A stretch of 25,796 bases of DNA, from the NCBI GenBank assembly GCA_011526395.1, contig WTHW01000206.1, forward strand, positions 1 to 25,796, given 5' to 3'. A program made the position numbers and the translations under genes. Shown here piece by piece: positions 14,692 to 24,138 of the stretch (position 1 is its first letter; each line of letters starts with the position of its first letter). Origin of the DNA: Alphaproteobacteria bacterium (GTDB lineage: Bacteria; Pseudomonadota; Alphaproteobacteria; Puniceispirillales; Puniceispirillaceae). Under the pieces are notes generated by a model. The model was not told where the DNA came from and searched no databases. It saw only the letters and a program-made list of their open reading frames with translations.

Positions 14692-16254
14692 ATGATTATT
14701 GGAGCACCACGAGAAATTTTAGAAGGCGAATCACGCGTTGCTATGACACCTGAAAGTGCCAAAGCGCTGATGAAGCTTGGTTATGAGTGCCAGATAGAGA
14801 CAATGGCAGGTGCAAATGCACGCTTTCAGGATGCTGATTATGAAGCTGTTGGCGTCAAAATCGCCGCAGATGCCGCCGCTTTGCATAAAGCATGTGATAT
14901 TATCTTAAAAGTGCGTGCGCCGATTGATGCTGAAATTGCGCATCTGAAAAAAGGGCAGACGCTGATTTGCTGGGCCTCTCCTGCACAAAATGAAGAATTA
15001 TTAGAAAAAGTAAAAGCCACTGGCGCAAACTTGCTTGCCATGGATATGGTGCCACGTATTAGCCGCGCACAAAAAATGGATGTGCTGTCCTCTATGGCCA
15101 ATATTGCTGGTTACCGGGCTGTTATCGAAGCTGGTAATCATTTTGGTCGTTTCTTTACAGGTCAAATCACAGCTGCAGGCAAAGTGCCACCCGCTAAGGT
15201 GTTAGTGATCGGTGCTGGTGTTGCAGGACTTGCGGCGATTGGCACAGCGCAATCTCTTGGCGCGATTGTCAGAGCGTTTGATGTGCGCCCTGAGGTGGCT
15301 GAGCAGATTGAATCAATGGGTGCCGAATTCCTTATGTTGGAATTTGAAGAAGATGGGTCTGGAGACGGCGGCTATGCAAAGCCAGCATCACCTGAATTCA
15401 TTGAAAAGGAAATGGCTTTATTCCGCGAACAAGCACCAGAGATAGATATCGTCATCACAACAGCCCTGATACCCGGTAGACCCGCGCCAAAATTATGGCC
15501 AGCTGAAATGGTATCATTGATGAAGCCAGGTTCAGTGGTCGTCGATCTGGCCGCTGAGCAAGGTGGCAATTGTGATTTAACAAAGGCAAATGAGATTGTT
15601 GAAAGTGACAATGGTGTCAAAATCGTTGGTTACACAGATTTCCCAAGCCGCATGGCAACACAATCATCAAACCTATATGCCACGAATCTGCGGCATATGA
15701 TTGATGATTTAACACCTGAAAATGATGGTGTAGCTGTCATTAATATGGAAGATGATGTCATTCGCGGTGTCACAGCTGTTCATGATGGACAAATAACCTT
15801 CCCGCCGCCGCCATTAAAGGTACAGGCGATTGGCAAACCACAAGCCAACACAACGCCAGAGCCAACAGCAGAAGAAAAAGCTGCTGCTGAAATGGCCGCA
15901 ATGAGAAAAGCAGGCAAACAACAAACTGCTATGTTGGTTATTGGCGGTGCCTTTATGATTGCTATTGGGGCTTATGCGCCAGCTAATTTCATGCAACATT
16001 TCATCGTATTTGCCTTATCATGTTTTGTTGGCTTCCAAGTTATCTGGAATGTAAGCCACTCACTACATACCCCGCTGATGGCTGTCACAAATGCGATTTC
16101 TGGCATCATTATCTTAGGCGCTTTGCTTCAGCTCAATGCTCCTAATTTCATTGTCAGCTTGCTTGCAGGTATTTCAGTCCTCATCGCAACGATTAATATT
16201 GTGGGCGGGTTTATGGTGACACGCCGCATGCTTGCAATGTTCCAAAAGAGTTAA
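14692..16254 (+). CDS. pntA: NAD(P) transhydrogenase subunit alpha
   Basis: Alpha subunit (520 residues) of the proton-translocating transhydrogenase, which uses the proton gradient to drive NADH + NADP+ to NAD+ + NADPH. Domain I (about 1-380) binds NAD(H): it has the RQD-loop residues Arg122, Gln127 and Asp130, GAGVAG at 174-179, and the mobile-loop region GYTDFPSRMATQSSN. After a Glu/Ala-rich linker, four hydrophobic helices (about 410-515) form the alpha part of domain II. Domain I and the membrane part are fused as in E. coli PntA, not split into PntAA and PntAB as in Rhodospirillum rubrum. A GAGGG site precedes the ATG. pntB follows after 17 bases. Confidence 0.96.
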   Translation: MIIGAPREILEGESRVAMTPESAKALMKLGYECQIETMAGANARFQDADYEAVGVKIAADAAALHKACDIILKVRAPIDAEIAHLKKGQTLICWASPAQNEELLEKVKATGANLLAMDMVPRISRAQKMDVLSSMANIAGYRAVIEAGNHFGRFFTGQITAAGKVPPAKVLVIGAGVAGLAAIGTAQSLGAIVRAFDVRPEVAEQIESMGAEFLMLEFEEDGSGDGGYAKPASPEFIEKEMALFREQAPEIDIVITTALIPGRPAPKLWPAEMVSLMKPGSVVVDLAAEQGGNCDLTKANEIVESDNGVKIVGYTDFPSRMATQSSNLYATNLRHMIDDLTPENDGVAVINMEDDVIRGVTAVHDGQITFPPPPLKVQAIGKPQANTTPEPTAEEKAAAEMAAMRKAGKQQTAMLVIGGAFMIAIGAYAPANFMQHFIVFALSCFVGFQVIWNVSHSLHTPLMAVTNAISGIIILGALLQLNAPNFIVSLLAGISVLIATINIVGGFMVTRRMLAMFQKS

Positions 16255-16271
16255 GGTTAGGGAGTTAGTTA

Positions 16272-17645
16272 ATGGATCAGAATATCGTTACAGCATTATC
16301 TATCTCAGCGGCTGTGCTATTTATCTTATCTCTTGGGGGGCTATCAAACCAAGAGAAAGCAAAACGTGCTGTCTGGTACGGCATAATTGGTATGGCACTC
16401 GCGGTGGGCGCAACAATCTTTGGCCCCGGTGTGGGGCTATCAAGCTGGTTGATTATTATGATTGTCATTGGCGCTGCGATTGGCGCGCTTGTTGCCAATC
16501 GTGTCGAAATGACAGGCATGCCGCAATTAGTGGCCGCTCTTCATAGCTTTGTTGGTCTTGCGGCTGTTTTCATCGGCATCAATTCAGAATTGAACCCGCC
16601 AGCTCTTACCGATGCGGTTGAAATCATCATCCACGAAGTTGAAATATTCCTAGGTGTATTCATTGGTGCTATCACCTTTACAGGCTCGATCATTGCCTAT
16701 GGCAAATTATCTGGCACGATAGATGGCAAGGCACTGGTTCTGCCGGGCAGACATGCTTTGAACCTCGCACTGCTAGCTGGCTGTTTATATCTTGGGTATC
16801 TGTATCTAGGCCATGCTGGCACTTGGACTTTGATTGTCATGACTGTGATTGCCTTTATCATTGGCGCGCATCTTGTTATGGCGATTGGCGGCGCTGATAT
16901 GCCAGTTGTTGTCTCTATGCTGAACAGCTATTCAGGCTGGGCCGCGGCGGCAACAGGCTTCATGCTTGGTAATGATTTATTGATTGTGACAGGCGCACTT
17001 GTTGGCTCATCCGGCGCAATCTTGTCCTACATTATGTGTAAGGCGATGAACCGTAACTTCCTGTCTGTCATATTGGGTGGCTGGGGTGGTACATCTGGCC
17101 CGCAGATGGAAGTTGAAGGCGAGATGATCGCAACAGATATCGACACGCTAGCTGGTGATTTGGAACAGGCTGATTCTGTGGTGATTGTGCCAGGTTACGG
17201 CATGGCTGTTGCCCAAGCGCAATCTGCCATATCAGAAATGACACGGCGCTTGCGTGATGCTGGAAAGACTGTTCGTTTCGCCATCCATCCTGTTGCTGGC
17301 AGACTGCCGGGTCATATGAATGTGTTGTTGGCAGAAGCAAAGGTGCCTTATGACATTGTGCTAGAGATGGATGAAATCAATGATGATTTCCCTGAAACTG
17401 ATCTGGTTATCATTGTGGGTGCAAATGACATCGTTAATCCAGCGGCACAGGATGATCCAAACAGCCCTATCGCAGGCATGCCTGTGCTAGAGGTTTGGAA
17501 GGCAAAGCAAGTCATCATTTCGAAAAGAGGCCAAGGGCGCGGCTATTCAGGCATTGAAAACCCGCTATTCTTTAAGGACAATTCACGCATGCTTTATGGT
17601 GATGCCAAAGCCTCTGTTGATCAACTTTTATCAAAGATGAGCTAG
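16272..17645 (+). CDS. pntB: NAD(P) transhydrogenase subunit beta
   Basis: Beta subunit (457 residues) of the same inner-membrane complex. The N-terminal part has about eight or nine membrane helices, including His91 (ALHSF), which matches the conserved proton-channel histidine of E. coli PntB. The LNSYSGWAAAATGF segment and SYIMCKAMNR are family signatures. Domain III (about 280-457) binds NADP(H) with GYGMAVAQAQ (about 308-317) and RFAIHPVAGRLPGHMNVLLAEA. AGGGAG lies before the ATG in the short gap after pntA. The stop is 6 bases from the stop of the convergent ABC1 gene. Confidence 0.96.
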   Translation: MDQNIVTALSISAAVLFILSLGGLSNQEKAKRAVWYGIIGMALAVGATIFGPGVGLSSWLIIMIVIGAAIGALVANRVEMTGMPQLVAALHSFVGLAAVFIGINSELNPPALTDAVEIIIHEVEIFLGVFIGAITFTGSIIAYGKLSGTIDGKALVLPGRHALNLALLAGCLYLGYLYLGHAGTWTLIVMTVIAFIIGAHLVMAIGGADMPVVVSMLNSYSGWAAAATGFMLGNDLLIVTGALVGSSGAILSYIMCKAMNRNFLSVILGGWGGTSGPQMEVEGEMIATDIDTLAGDLEQADSVVIVPGYGMAVAQAQSAISEMTRRLRDAGKTVRFAIHPVAGRLPGHMNVLLAEAKVPYDIVLEMDEINDDFPETDLVIIVGANDIVNPAAQDDPNSPIAGMPVLEVWKAKQVIISKRGQGRGYSGIENPLFFKDNSRMLYGDAKASVDQLLSKMS

Positions 17646-17664
17646 TAGGTGTTAGCGTACTAGC
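17641..17664. repeat. Inverted repeat spanning two convergent stop codons
   Basis: GCTAGTA (17641-17647) and TACTAGC (17658-17664) are exact 7-base inverted repeats with a 10-base loop. The repeat contains the pntB stop (TAG, 17643-17645) and the minus-strand ABC1 stop (TAA, 17654-17652). There is no T-tract on either side, so it may be a weak, shared 3'-end hairpin rather than a full terminator. Confidence 0.4.
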
Positions 17665-19013
17665 AACTCTGCAGGAAGACCGGCAGCAAGAGCTGCCTCT
17701 TCTTGTCTCTTGGCGAGCGCATCTGTGTCAAAATCATCAATCAGCTCATGAAACGCCTGATGCCAATTTACCTCAGCATTCAAATGCATGAAGACTGAAC
17801 CAAGCCCAACAGCGGCTCTGTCCATCAAGACAAATTCAGCAGGTGGTTTGATACCGCCGATGCGTTTTAACTCACTATGAACTTTCCCAGCTAATTCACG
17901 GCCAACATTGCCAGAACGCACTTGCTGGATAGGACGTACTTTATCTTCTAGCAAAGGTGCATAAATAAAGCCTGCCCACACATTCAAGACATCGATCGCC
18001 TCTTTATCAAGGCCATGAAATCCCCATTTTTCATAGGCATGAACCGCAAGCGCATCATCACCATCACGAAGTGCGCGGTAAAGATCAATCACACCACCCA
18101 CAAAATCAGGACGGAATAATCTGATAGATCCGAAATCCATCAGATTGATATGACCTTCATCTGTGATGGAATAATTGCCAAGATGTGGATCGCCATGAAT
18201 AACACCATAATAATAAAATGGCACATACCAGACCCGGAACATATTCATAGCAATTTGATTGCGCATCTCTTGTGACGGGTTTGTTTCCAAAAAGGCCATC
18301 AACTTTTGACCTTCTACCCAGTTCATTGCCAAAAGACGAGATGTTGATAATTCAGGATAAGAATGCGGGACATTCACACAAGTCTCGTCACGCAACATAT
18401 TTTGGTAAAGCTTCATATTTTGGGCTTCACGCTGATAATCAAGCTCTTCACGAAGGCGTTCAGATAATTCGCGATATATATCATTTGTGGATATAGCTGA
18501 GTCAAATCGCTCATAGACGGAAAAGGCGAGTTTTAACTGGTTAAGATCTGCATCAATGGCTGATGACATATCTGGATATTGGAGTTTCACAGCTAGCTTT
18601 TTGCCATCTTGCGAGACTGCCTGATGCACCTGTCCAAGCGAGGCTGCTGAAATAGCTTCTTTATCAAATTGAGAGAAAGATGATTGCCAGTCTGCCCCTA
18701 ACTCTGCGCGCATGCGTCTTTTGACGAACAGCCATCCCATTGACGGGGCATCTGCCTGCAAGCCTGCTAATTCATTTGCATATTCTGGCGGCAAGGCATC
18801 TGGGATAGTTGATAAAATCTGAGCCACTTTCATCAGTGGCCCTTTCAGACCGCCGAGCGCTGCGCGCAATTGTGCGGCATGAGCATCTTTATCAACCTTC
18901 ATACCAAGATAGCGTTCACCAGCAAGGCGAGCGGCAAGCCCGCCAACTGTGCTTGTCACTTGGGCATATCTTTTTACGCGCCCACCAAGGGCTGAGCCAT
19001 CTAACTCACTCAT
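17652..19013 (-). CDS. ABC1/UbiB-family atypical kinase-like protein
   Basis: Protein of 453 residues of the ABC1 (ADCK/UbiB) atypical kinase family, whose members support ubiquinone biosynthesis or lipid homeostasis. Visible elements are the KxGQ-like motif as KVAQ (62-65), the Ala-rich loop AASLGQVH (123-130) replacing the usual glycine loop, ATP-binding Lys143 (AVKLQYP), HGDPHLGN (273-280) with Asp275 and Asn280, and the metal-binding DFG (293-295). The usual Gly of KxGQ is Ala. No C-terminal membrane helices like those of E. coli UbiB are evident, so true UbiB identity is doubtful. The start overlaps the upstream oligopeptidase stop by 4 bases (ATGA), indicating translational coupling. 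Confidence 0.88.
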   Translation of the reverse strand: MSELDGSALGGRVKRYAQVTSTVGGLAARLAGERYLGMKVDKDAHAAQLRAALGGLKGPLMKVAQILSTIPDALPPEYANELAGLQADAPSMGWLFVKRRMRAELGADWQSSFSQFDKEAISAASLGQVHQAVSQDGKKLAVKLQYPDMSSAIDADLNQLKLAFSVYERFDSAISTNDIYRELSERLREELDYQREAQNMKLYQNMLRDETCVNVPHSYPELSTSRLLAMNWVEGQKLMAFLETNPSQEMRNQIAMNMFRVWYVPFYYYGVIHGDPHLGNYSITDEGHINLMDFGSIRLFRPDFVGGVIDLYRALRDGDDALAVHAYEKWGFHGLDKEAIDVLNVWAGFIYAPLLEDKVRPIQQVRSGNVGRELAGKVHSELKRIGGIKPPAEFVLMDRAAVGLGSVFMHLNAEVNWHQAFHELIDDFDTDALAKRQEEAALAAGLPAELLVR

Positions 19014-20800
19014 GCGCTTACACTTTCTAATTCGTCAATCATATCTGAAATCATATCTAGGCCTTTATGCCAGAATTGGCTGTCAGCCGCATCAAGGCCC
19101 AAAGGCGCTAGCGCACTATCATATCTCTTGGTGCCACCTGCAGATAACAGCTCTTTATAGGCACTTACAAAACCAGCCTTATCGTCACTATCTTGATAGA
19201 CTTGCCATAAGGCGTTTACCAAGCAATCACCAAAAGCATAGGCATAGACATAAAAGGGTGAATGGATGAAGTGAGGGATATAGGACCATAAATTGCGATA
19301 TGGCTCATCTGTCATCACAGCAGGACCAAGTGCTTGTTTCTGTGTCTCCATCCAAATATCGCCAATCTGTTCAGCGCTTAATTCGCCATTTGCGCGCGCA
19401 TTATGGAAGGCAACCTCAAAATTATGGAATGCGATTTGGCGCACAACTGTGTTGAGCATATCTTCAATTTTTCCAGCTAGCATGAAACGCTTTGTTGATT
19501 TATCAGGCGCATCCGTAAGTAGGCGTTGGAAGGTCAGCATCTCTGCAAAAACAGAGGCTGTTTCTGCAAGCGTTAATGGGGTATCTGCCATCAATGCACC
19601 TTGGCGTGATGCCAACACCTGATGAATACCATGACCCATTTCATGAGCAAGTGTCATAACATCACGAGCCTTGCCAGCGAAATTCATTAAGATATAGGGA
19701 TGAGCTGATGGCACAGTAGGATGAGAGAACGCACCTGAGGCCTTGCCAGTTGTGATGCCAGCATCCACCCAGTTTTTATCAAAAAATTCCTGTGCGATAG
19801 ATGCCATCTCACCATCAAAGGCAGCGAAGCTATCACAGACAATTTGTTTGGCCTCTTCCCAGCTATAGCGTCTGTCATCATCACCCAATAAAGGCGCGTT
19901 GCGATCCCACCATGCCAATGTCTCTGAGCCAAACCAACGCGCTTTCATTTGATAATAACGGTGACTTATATCTTTCATGCGCGATGTCACAGCATCTGCA
20001 AGGGCATCAACCACATGGTCATCAACATCATTTGCAAGGTTTCTGGAAGATACGGCTGTTTTAAAGCCGCGCCATTTATCATCAATGTTGCGGTCTTTCG
20101 CAATCACATTGAGAACAAGCGTGAATAGCTTTTCATTTTCTTTTAATACTTTTGTAAAAGACTCTGCTGCCTCGCGTCTTTGGCTTGCATTTGGTGATGA
20201 GAGCATATTTAGAATTTCAGCCTCTGAGACTTTATTGCCTTCAAAGTCAAATGTTAGTCCTGCCATCGTCTCATCAAACAGACGTACCCATGAGCCTTTA
20301 CCGACAGGCCCTCTTTCGACAAGCATTTGTTCAAGACGCTGTTCAAGCTGGTAGGGAGCACCTGCACGAACGATCCTAAGCCAAGGTTGGTAATGCGCGA
20401 ATGATTCATCTGCTAACGCATCTTGGTAAGTCGCCTCATCCATAGCGGCCAATTCAAGTTCGATAAATAAAAGCGAAGAAAATACAGCTGATAGATCTTC
20501 TCGTAAAGTCTGGCTATGTTGGCCTGCTTCTGCAGATGTCATATCTGTTGCAAAGTTCAAATCAGCATGAGATAGCAATTTGCCCATGACATCTGACAAA
20601 GCTTCATAAGAGGCTATCATCTGTGCTAGCTCAGATGGCTTTGTCGTTGCGATTTTGCCTTCGAATGAAGCGGCAAGCCGTTTGGCCTCTTGGTGGCAAA
20701 ATGCGATATCTTGCTTAATTTTGGGATCTGTTATGGCGCTATAAAGATCGCCTAGTTCCCATGATGGTAATGTTTCGCTATTTATTTGTGTTTGCATCAT
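19010..20800 (-). CDS. pepF: M3 family oligoendopeptidase (PepF-like)
   Basis: Zinc metallopeptidase of 596 residues in the M3B oligoendopeptidase F group, a cytosolic enzyme that cuts short peptides. Zinc ligands are His386 and His390 in HEMGH with catalytic Glu387; the third ligand is Glu413 in the TLAETAS segment. The N-terminal helical half (ELGDLYS, then the DLNFATDMTSAEAGQHSQTLRE region) and the C-terminal YVYAYAFGDCLVNALW and YKELLSAGGTKRYDS segments are typical of PepF. No signal peptide is present. The start may be either of two adjacent ATGs (20800 or 20797); the ribosome site is weak. It is co-transcribed and coupled with the ABC1 gene and divergent from the acyl-CoA ligase homologue across about 194 bases with no confident promoter. 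Confidence 0.92.
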   Translation of the reverse strand: MMQTQINSETLPSWELGDLYSAITDPKIKQDIAFCHQEAKRLAASFEGKIATTKPSELAQMIASYEALSDVMGKLLSHADLNFATDMTSAEAGQHSQTLREDLSAVFSSLLFIELELAAMDEATYQDALADESFAHYQPWLRIVRAGAPYQLEQRLEQMLVERGPVGKGSWVRLFDETMAGLTFDFEGNKVSEAEILNMLSSPNASQRREAAESFTKVLKENEKLFTLVLNVIAKDRNIDDKWRGFKTAVSSRNLANDVDDHVVDALADAVTSRMKDISHRYYQMKARWFGSETLAWWDRNAPLLGDDDRRYSWEEAKQIVCDSFAAFDGEMASIAQEFFDKNWVDAGITTGKASGAFSHPTVPSAHPYILMNFAGKARDVMTLAHEMGHGIHQVLASRQGALMADTPLTLAETASVFAEMLTFQRLLTDAPDKSTKRFMLAGKIEDMLNTVVRQIAFHNFEVAFHNARANGELSAEQIGDIWMETQKQALGPAVMTDEPYRNLWSYIPHFIHSPFYVYAYAFGDCLVNALWQVYQDSDDKAGFVSAYKELLSAGGTKRYDSALAPLGLDAADSQFWHKGLDMISDMIDELESVSA

Positions 20801-20994
20801 TATGGCACTCGTTATCTTTTGCCTGACTTTAAGTCTCTACTGCCTTACATATAGGCCATCACAGAGGATTATTCACCCCTCAACAGATGTCTTTTCGATA
20901 TCTTTTTTCAAAGGGTGCAAATGGATACTCTTCCCAAATTCATAAAATCAGACCATTATATGATTATAAGAGTAGCCAAGGATTTTAGTTCATA

Positions 20995-22788
20995 GTGTCG
21001 TCACCTCATCCGCATTCACGCAAAGAGCCGCAAGAAAAAACACTTGTTGATCTGTTTTTTCAGCGTGCTGAGGCAGGCAAGGATAGCCCCTTTTTATTTG
21101 AAAGACGCGCTAGGCAATGGCACGAATATAGCTGGGATGATATCTCTGAGACTGTGCTTTTATGTGCTGCTGCTTTGCGTGCTAGAGGCATATCAAGTGG
21201 CATGCGTGTTGCCATTATTTCAGAAAACAGACATGAATGGGTGGTTGCTGACCTTGCAATCATGCTAATCGGCGCGATTTCTGTGCCCTTATTTACAAGC
21301 CAGACAGGCGATGATTATAGTTATCTTTTGACACAATCTGGCGCGCGCGCTGCCATATGCTCTACGTCAAGAATTGCCTATCAGGTAGAACCAGCAGCGC
21401 AAGCATCTCCGAATTGCCTGTTCATGGTTGTGATGAGACCTGGTAAAATATTCCATTCCTCTCTTCGTCTTGCCACTGTGACATGGAAAGATTTTTTAGA
21501 AGAAGGAAGACAAGCGCCAGCGGTTACACCAGAAGACAGACACCAAATTTCTGAAACTGATGTGGCATGTATTATTTATAATTCAGGTGCCACACAAAAA
21601 CCAAAAGGCGTGATGTTGACGCACAAATCCATCATTGCAAATCTTAAAGGGATACATGATTGGATTGCGCCGCTGTCGTTGGGCAAGGAGCGGGTATTAT
21701 CGTTTCTGCCCTTGTCGCACGCGTATGAGCATACTGTCGGATTATATTATCCAATGCACATACAAGCAGAGATATATTACCTACCTCGCCCAGAGTTGCT
21801 AAGCACCGCCATGCTAGAGGTGAAGCCAACTTTGATGACAGCTGTGCCACGTATGTTTGATTTACTAAAAGAGCGTTTGGAAGTTGTTTTCAGACAAAAA
21901 GGCCCTTTATCAGCCATGCTATTTGCACGAGCCATTCGCACACCATCACAAAAAACACTTATAAGCCCCCTTCGTTTTACCGCATGGCTAGAGAGGCTAT
22001 TTCTTAACCGGGTGATTGCAAAACCTGTTAAAAATCGGCTAGGCGGTGACTTAAAAGCCTTCATTTCAGGCGGCGCTGCTCTTAACCCAGAGGTCAGCCA
22101 TTTTTTCAATGCGCTCAATGTACGCCTTCTGCAAGGTTATGGCCTGACAGAAGCCTCACCGGTGGTATCTGTTAATCCTGTGAACAATATCAAAAGAGGC
22201 ACTGTTGGATTGCCGCTATCAGGTGCAGATGTTCAATTATCAAAAGATGGAGAACTGCTTGTAAAAGGCGAGATGGTGATGGCTGGTTATTGGGATGATC
22301 CTGCCGCGACACGCCAACGCATTAAAAAGGGGTGGCTTCATACAGGTGATTTGGCATCAATAGATGAAGAGGGTCATATCTCAATCTTGGGCGTTAAACG
22401 TGATATGATTGTCAATTCAGGAGGCGAGAATATATCGCCTCTGCGTGTAGAGCTTGTGCTTCATTCACAACCCGCCATTGAACAAGCCATCATATTTGGT
22501 GATTCCAAGCCTTATTTAACAGCGGTGCTGACTGCGTCCCAAGACATAAAACAGATAGCTGAAAGCAAAGATAACCCAGCCCATTGGCTTGAAAAAACAT
22601 TAAGCGATGCGATCCAAACAGCCAATGCCAACTTGTCTCCACCAGAGCGTGTGCGGCATTTTATCATAAGTGATGAGCCCTTTAGCCATAAAAACGGTCT
22701 TGCCAGCACAACAGGCACCTATCACAGAGGCGAAATTATCGCGCAATATCGTGCAAGATTAGAGGCGCTTTATCTGAAGCGACGGTAG
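20995..22788 (+). CDS. AMP-binding long-chain acyl-CoA synthetase homologue with altered motifs
   Basis: Protein of 597 residues of the COG1022-type long-chain fatty acid-CoA ligase family. It keeps most core motifs: PLFTSQTGDDYSYLL, LPLSHAYEH, LQGYGLTEASP, and the hinge region GWLHTGDLASIDEEGH with KRDMIVNSGGENISP. Two sites differ. The P-loop, normally YTSGTTGxPKG, reads YNSGATQKPKG (195-205). The C-terminal A10 motif, normally NGLLTPTLKxKR, reads NGLASTTGTYHR (567-578), with no lysine at the catalytic position. Adenylation may therefore be weak, altered or lost. Start is GTG 20995 with AAGGA about 12 bases upstream. The gene appears intact, so a changed function is as likely as decay. Confidence 0.85.
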   Translation: MSSPHPHSRKEPQEKTLVDLFFQRAEAGKDSPFLFERRARQWHEYSWDDISETVLLCAAALRARGISSGMRVAIISENRHEWVVADLAIMLIGAISVPLFTSQTGDDYSYLLTQSGARAAICSTSRIAYQVEPAAQASPNCLFMVVMRPGKIFHSSLRLATVTWKDFLEEGRQAPAVTPEDRHQISETDVACIIYNSGATQKPKGVMLTHKSIIANLKGIHDWIAPLSLGKERVLSFLPLSHAYEHTVGLYYPMHIQAEIYYLPRPELLSTAMLEVKPTLMTAVPRMFDLLKERLEVVFRQKGPLSAMLFARAIRTPSQKTLISPLRFTAWLERLFLNRVIAKPVKNRLGGDLKAFISGGAALNPEVSHFFNALNVRLLQGYGLTEASPVVSVNPVNNIKRGTVGLPLSGADVQLSKDGELLVKGEMVMAGYWDDPAATRQRIKKGWLHTGDLASIDEEGHISILGVKRDMIVNSGGENISPLRVELVLHSQPAIEQAIIFGDSKPYLTAVLTASQDIKQIAESKDNPAHWLEKTLSDAIQTANANLSPPERVRHFIISDEPFSHKNGLASTTGTYHRGEIIAQYRARLEALYLKRR

Positions 22789-22794
22789 AGGATT

Positions 22795-24135
22795 CTACAC
22801 ATTCAGCAACAGATACTCACGCTCCCATGGGCTTATCACATCTAGGAATGCTTCTGCTTCAGCACGTTTCACTTCGCCAAACAAAGATACAAACCGCTCG
22901 CCAAGCACTTCTTGTAATGGCTTTGCTTTTTCAAGCTTATCAAGCGCGGCATCCAAATTGCGCGGCAAAGTGAACACTTTATCTTGTTCTTTTTGCACAG
23001 GGCGTGAGGCTGACTTTTGTTCCTGAAGGCCAAGCCATACACAAGCCAATGTAACGGCAATCGCAAGATATGGATTGGCATCTGCACCCGGTATGCGGTT
23101 TTCGATACGTTTATTTTTGGAAGTACCCATAGGCACACGCAAACCAACTGTGCGGTTATCATATCCCCATGCCACATTGCGAGGGGCATCATAGGTTAAT
23201 GATAATCGTCTATAGCTATTCACAAATGGCGCCATTAATGCCATGCCGCCTGGCAAGTAGGATTGCAGACCACCCATCGCATTGAAAAATGGCTCGGCCT
23301 CCTCACCATCTGACCCTGCAAAAATATTTTTGCCTGTTTTTTTATCAAGAACTGACACATGCAAATGCATTGATGAGCCTGGCTGATATTGCATCGGCTT
23401 TGCCATAAAGGTCGCGTGAATGCCATGGTTTAAAGCTGTTTGTCGCACAGTGCGTTTGAATAAAAAGGCTTGGTCAGCCAGTGATAGCGCATCACCGTGA
23501 TTAAAATTAATTTCCATCTGACCTGCACCACCCTCATGAGTGAGCGTGTCAATATCAAGCCCCATAGCATCGCAGTGATCATAGACTTCTTCGAAGAAGG
23601 GATCGAATTCATTTACCGCATCAATGCCATAGGCTTGCTTTGCTTTTTCAGCGCGCCCTGAGCGTCCCGGCGGTGTTTGAAGCGGATAATCAGGGTCACT
23701 ATTTTGGACGACCAAAAAGAATTCTAGTTCTGGCGCAATAACCGGCGATAGGCCTGCTTCATCAAAAAGTGACAGTACTTTTTTCAAAACTGAACGAGAT
23801 GCCACATCAACCAACCTGCCATCAGGATAGTAGGCATCATGAATAATTTGCGCTGTTGGCTCTTTATACCATGGTACAAGAAAGGCTGTTTCAATATCAG
23901 GTTGCAGAATGACATCGCCGACTCTGGCATGAAGCACTTCTGAATCTTCGTAATCACCCATCACTGTCTGGCCAAATACATATTCTGGCAAACGAGGGCC
24001 GCCACCTTTCAGGCCAGCAATATATTTTGAAACAGGCAAAATTTTACCGCGCGGAATACCAGCCATATCAGAAATGAGGCACTCTACTTCGGTGATTTTA
24101 TTATCTTCAAGCCATTGAACTAATTGTTCGCTCAT
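22795..24135 (-). CDS. puuA: Glutamine synthetase family protein, likely gamma-glutamylputrescine synthetase
   Basis: Glutamine-synthetase-fold ligase of 446 residues. Metal-binding and catalytic motifs are APELEFFLV (134-142), GAGQMEINF (203-211) and GSSMHLHVSV (253-262), with NPYLAIA near the end of the catalytic region. The N-terminal VECLISDMAGIPRGKILP (17-34) resembles the PuuA/SpuB branch (gamma-glutamylation of putrescine) rather than housekeeping GlnA, and the long regulatory features of GlnA are absent. It follows the class III aminotransferase by 3 bases with AAGG about 8 bases before its ATG, and a FAD oxidoreductase is divergent from them, which supports polyamine use. Other amines as substrates are possible. 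Confidence 0.85.
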   Translation of the reverse strand: MSEQLVQWLEDNKITEVECLISDMAGIPRGKILPVSKYIAGLKGGGPRLPEYVFGQTVMGDYEDSEVLHARVGDVILQPDIETAFLVPWYKEPTAQIIHDAYYPDGRLVDVASRSVLKKVLSLFDEAGLSPVIAPELEFFLVVQNSDPDYPLQTPPGRSGRAEKAKQAYGIDAVNEFDPFFEEVYDHCDAMGLDIDTLTHEGGAGQMEINFNHGDALSLADQAFLFKRTVRQTALNHGIHATFMAKPMQYQPGSSMHLHVSVLDKKTGKNIFAGSDGEEAEPFFNAMGGLQSYLPGGMALMAPFVNSYRRLSLTYDAPRNVAWGYDNRTVGLRVPMGTSKNKRIENRIPGADANPYLAIAVTLACVWLGLQEQKSASRPVQKEQDKVFTLPRNLDAALDKLEKAKPLQEVLGERFVSLFGEVKRAEAEAFLDVISPWEREYLLLNV

Positions 24136-24138
24136 GAT

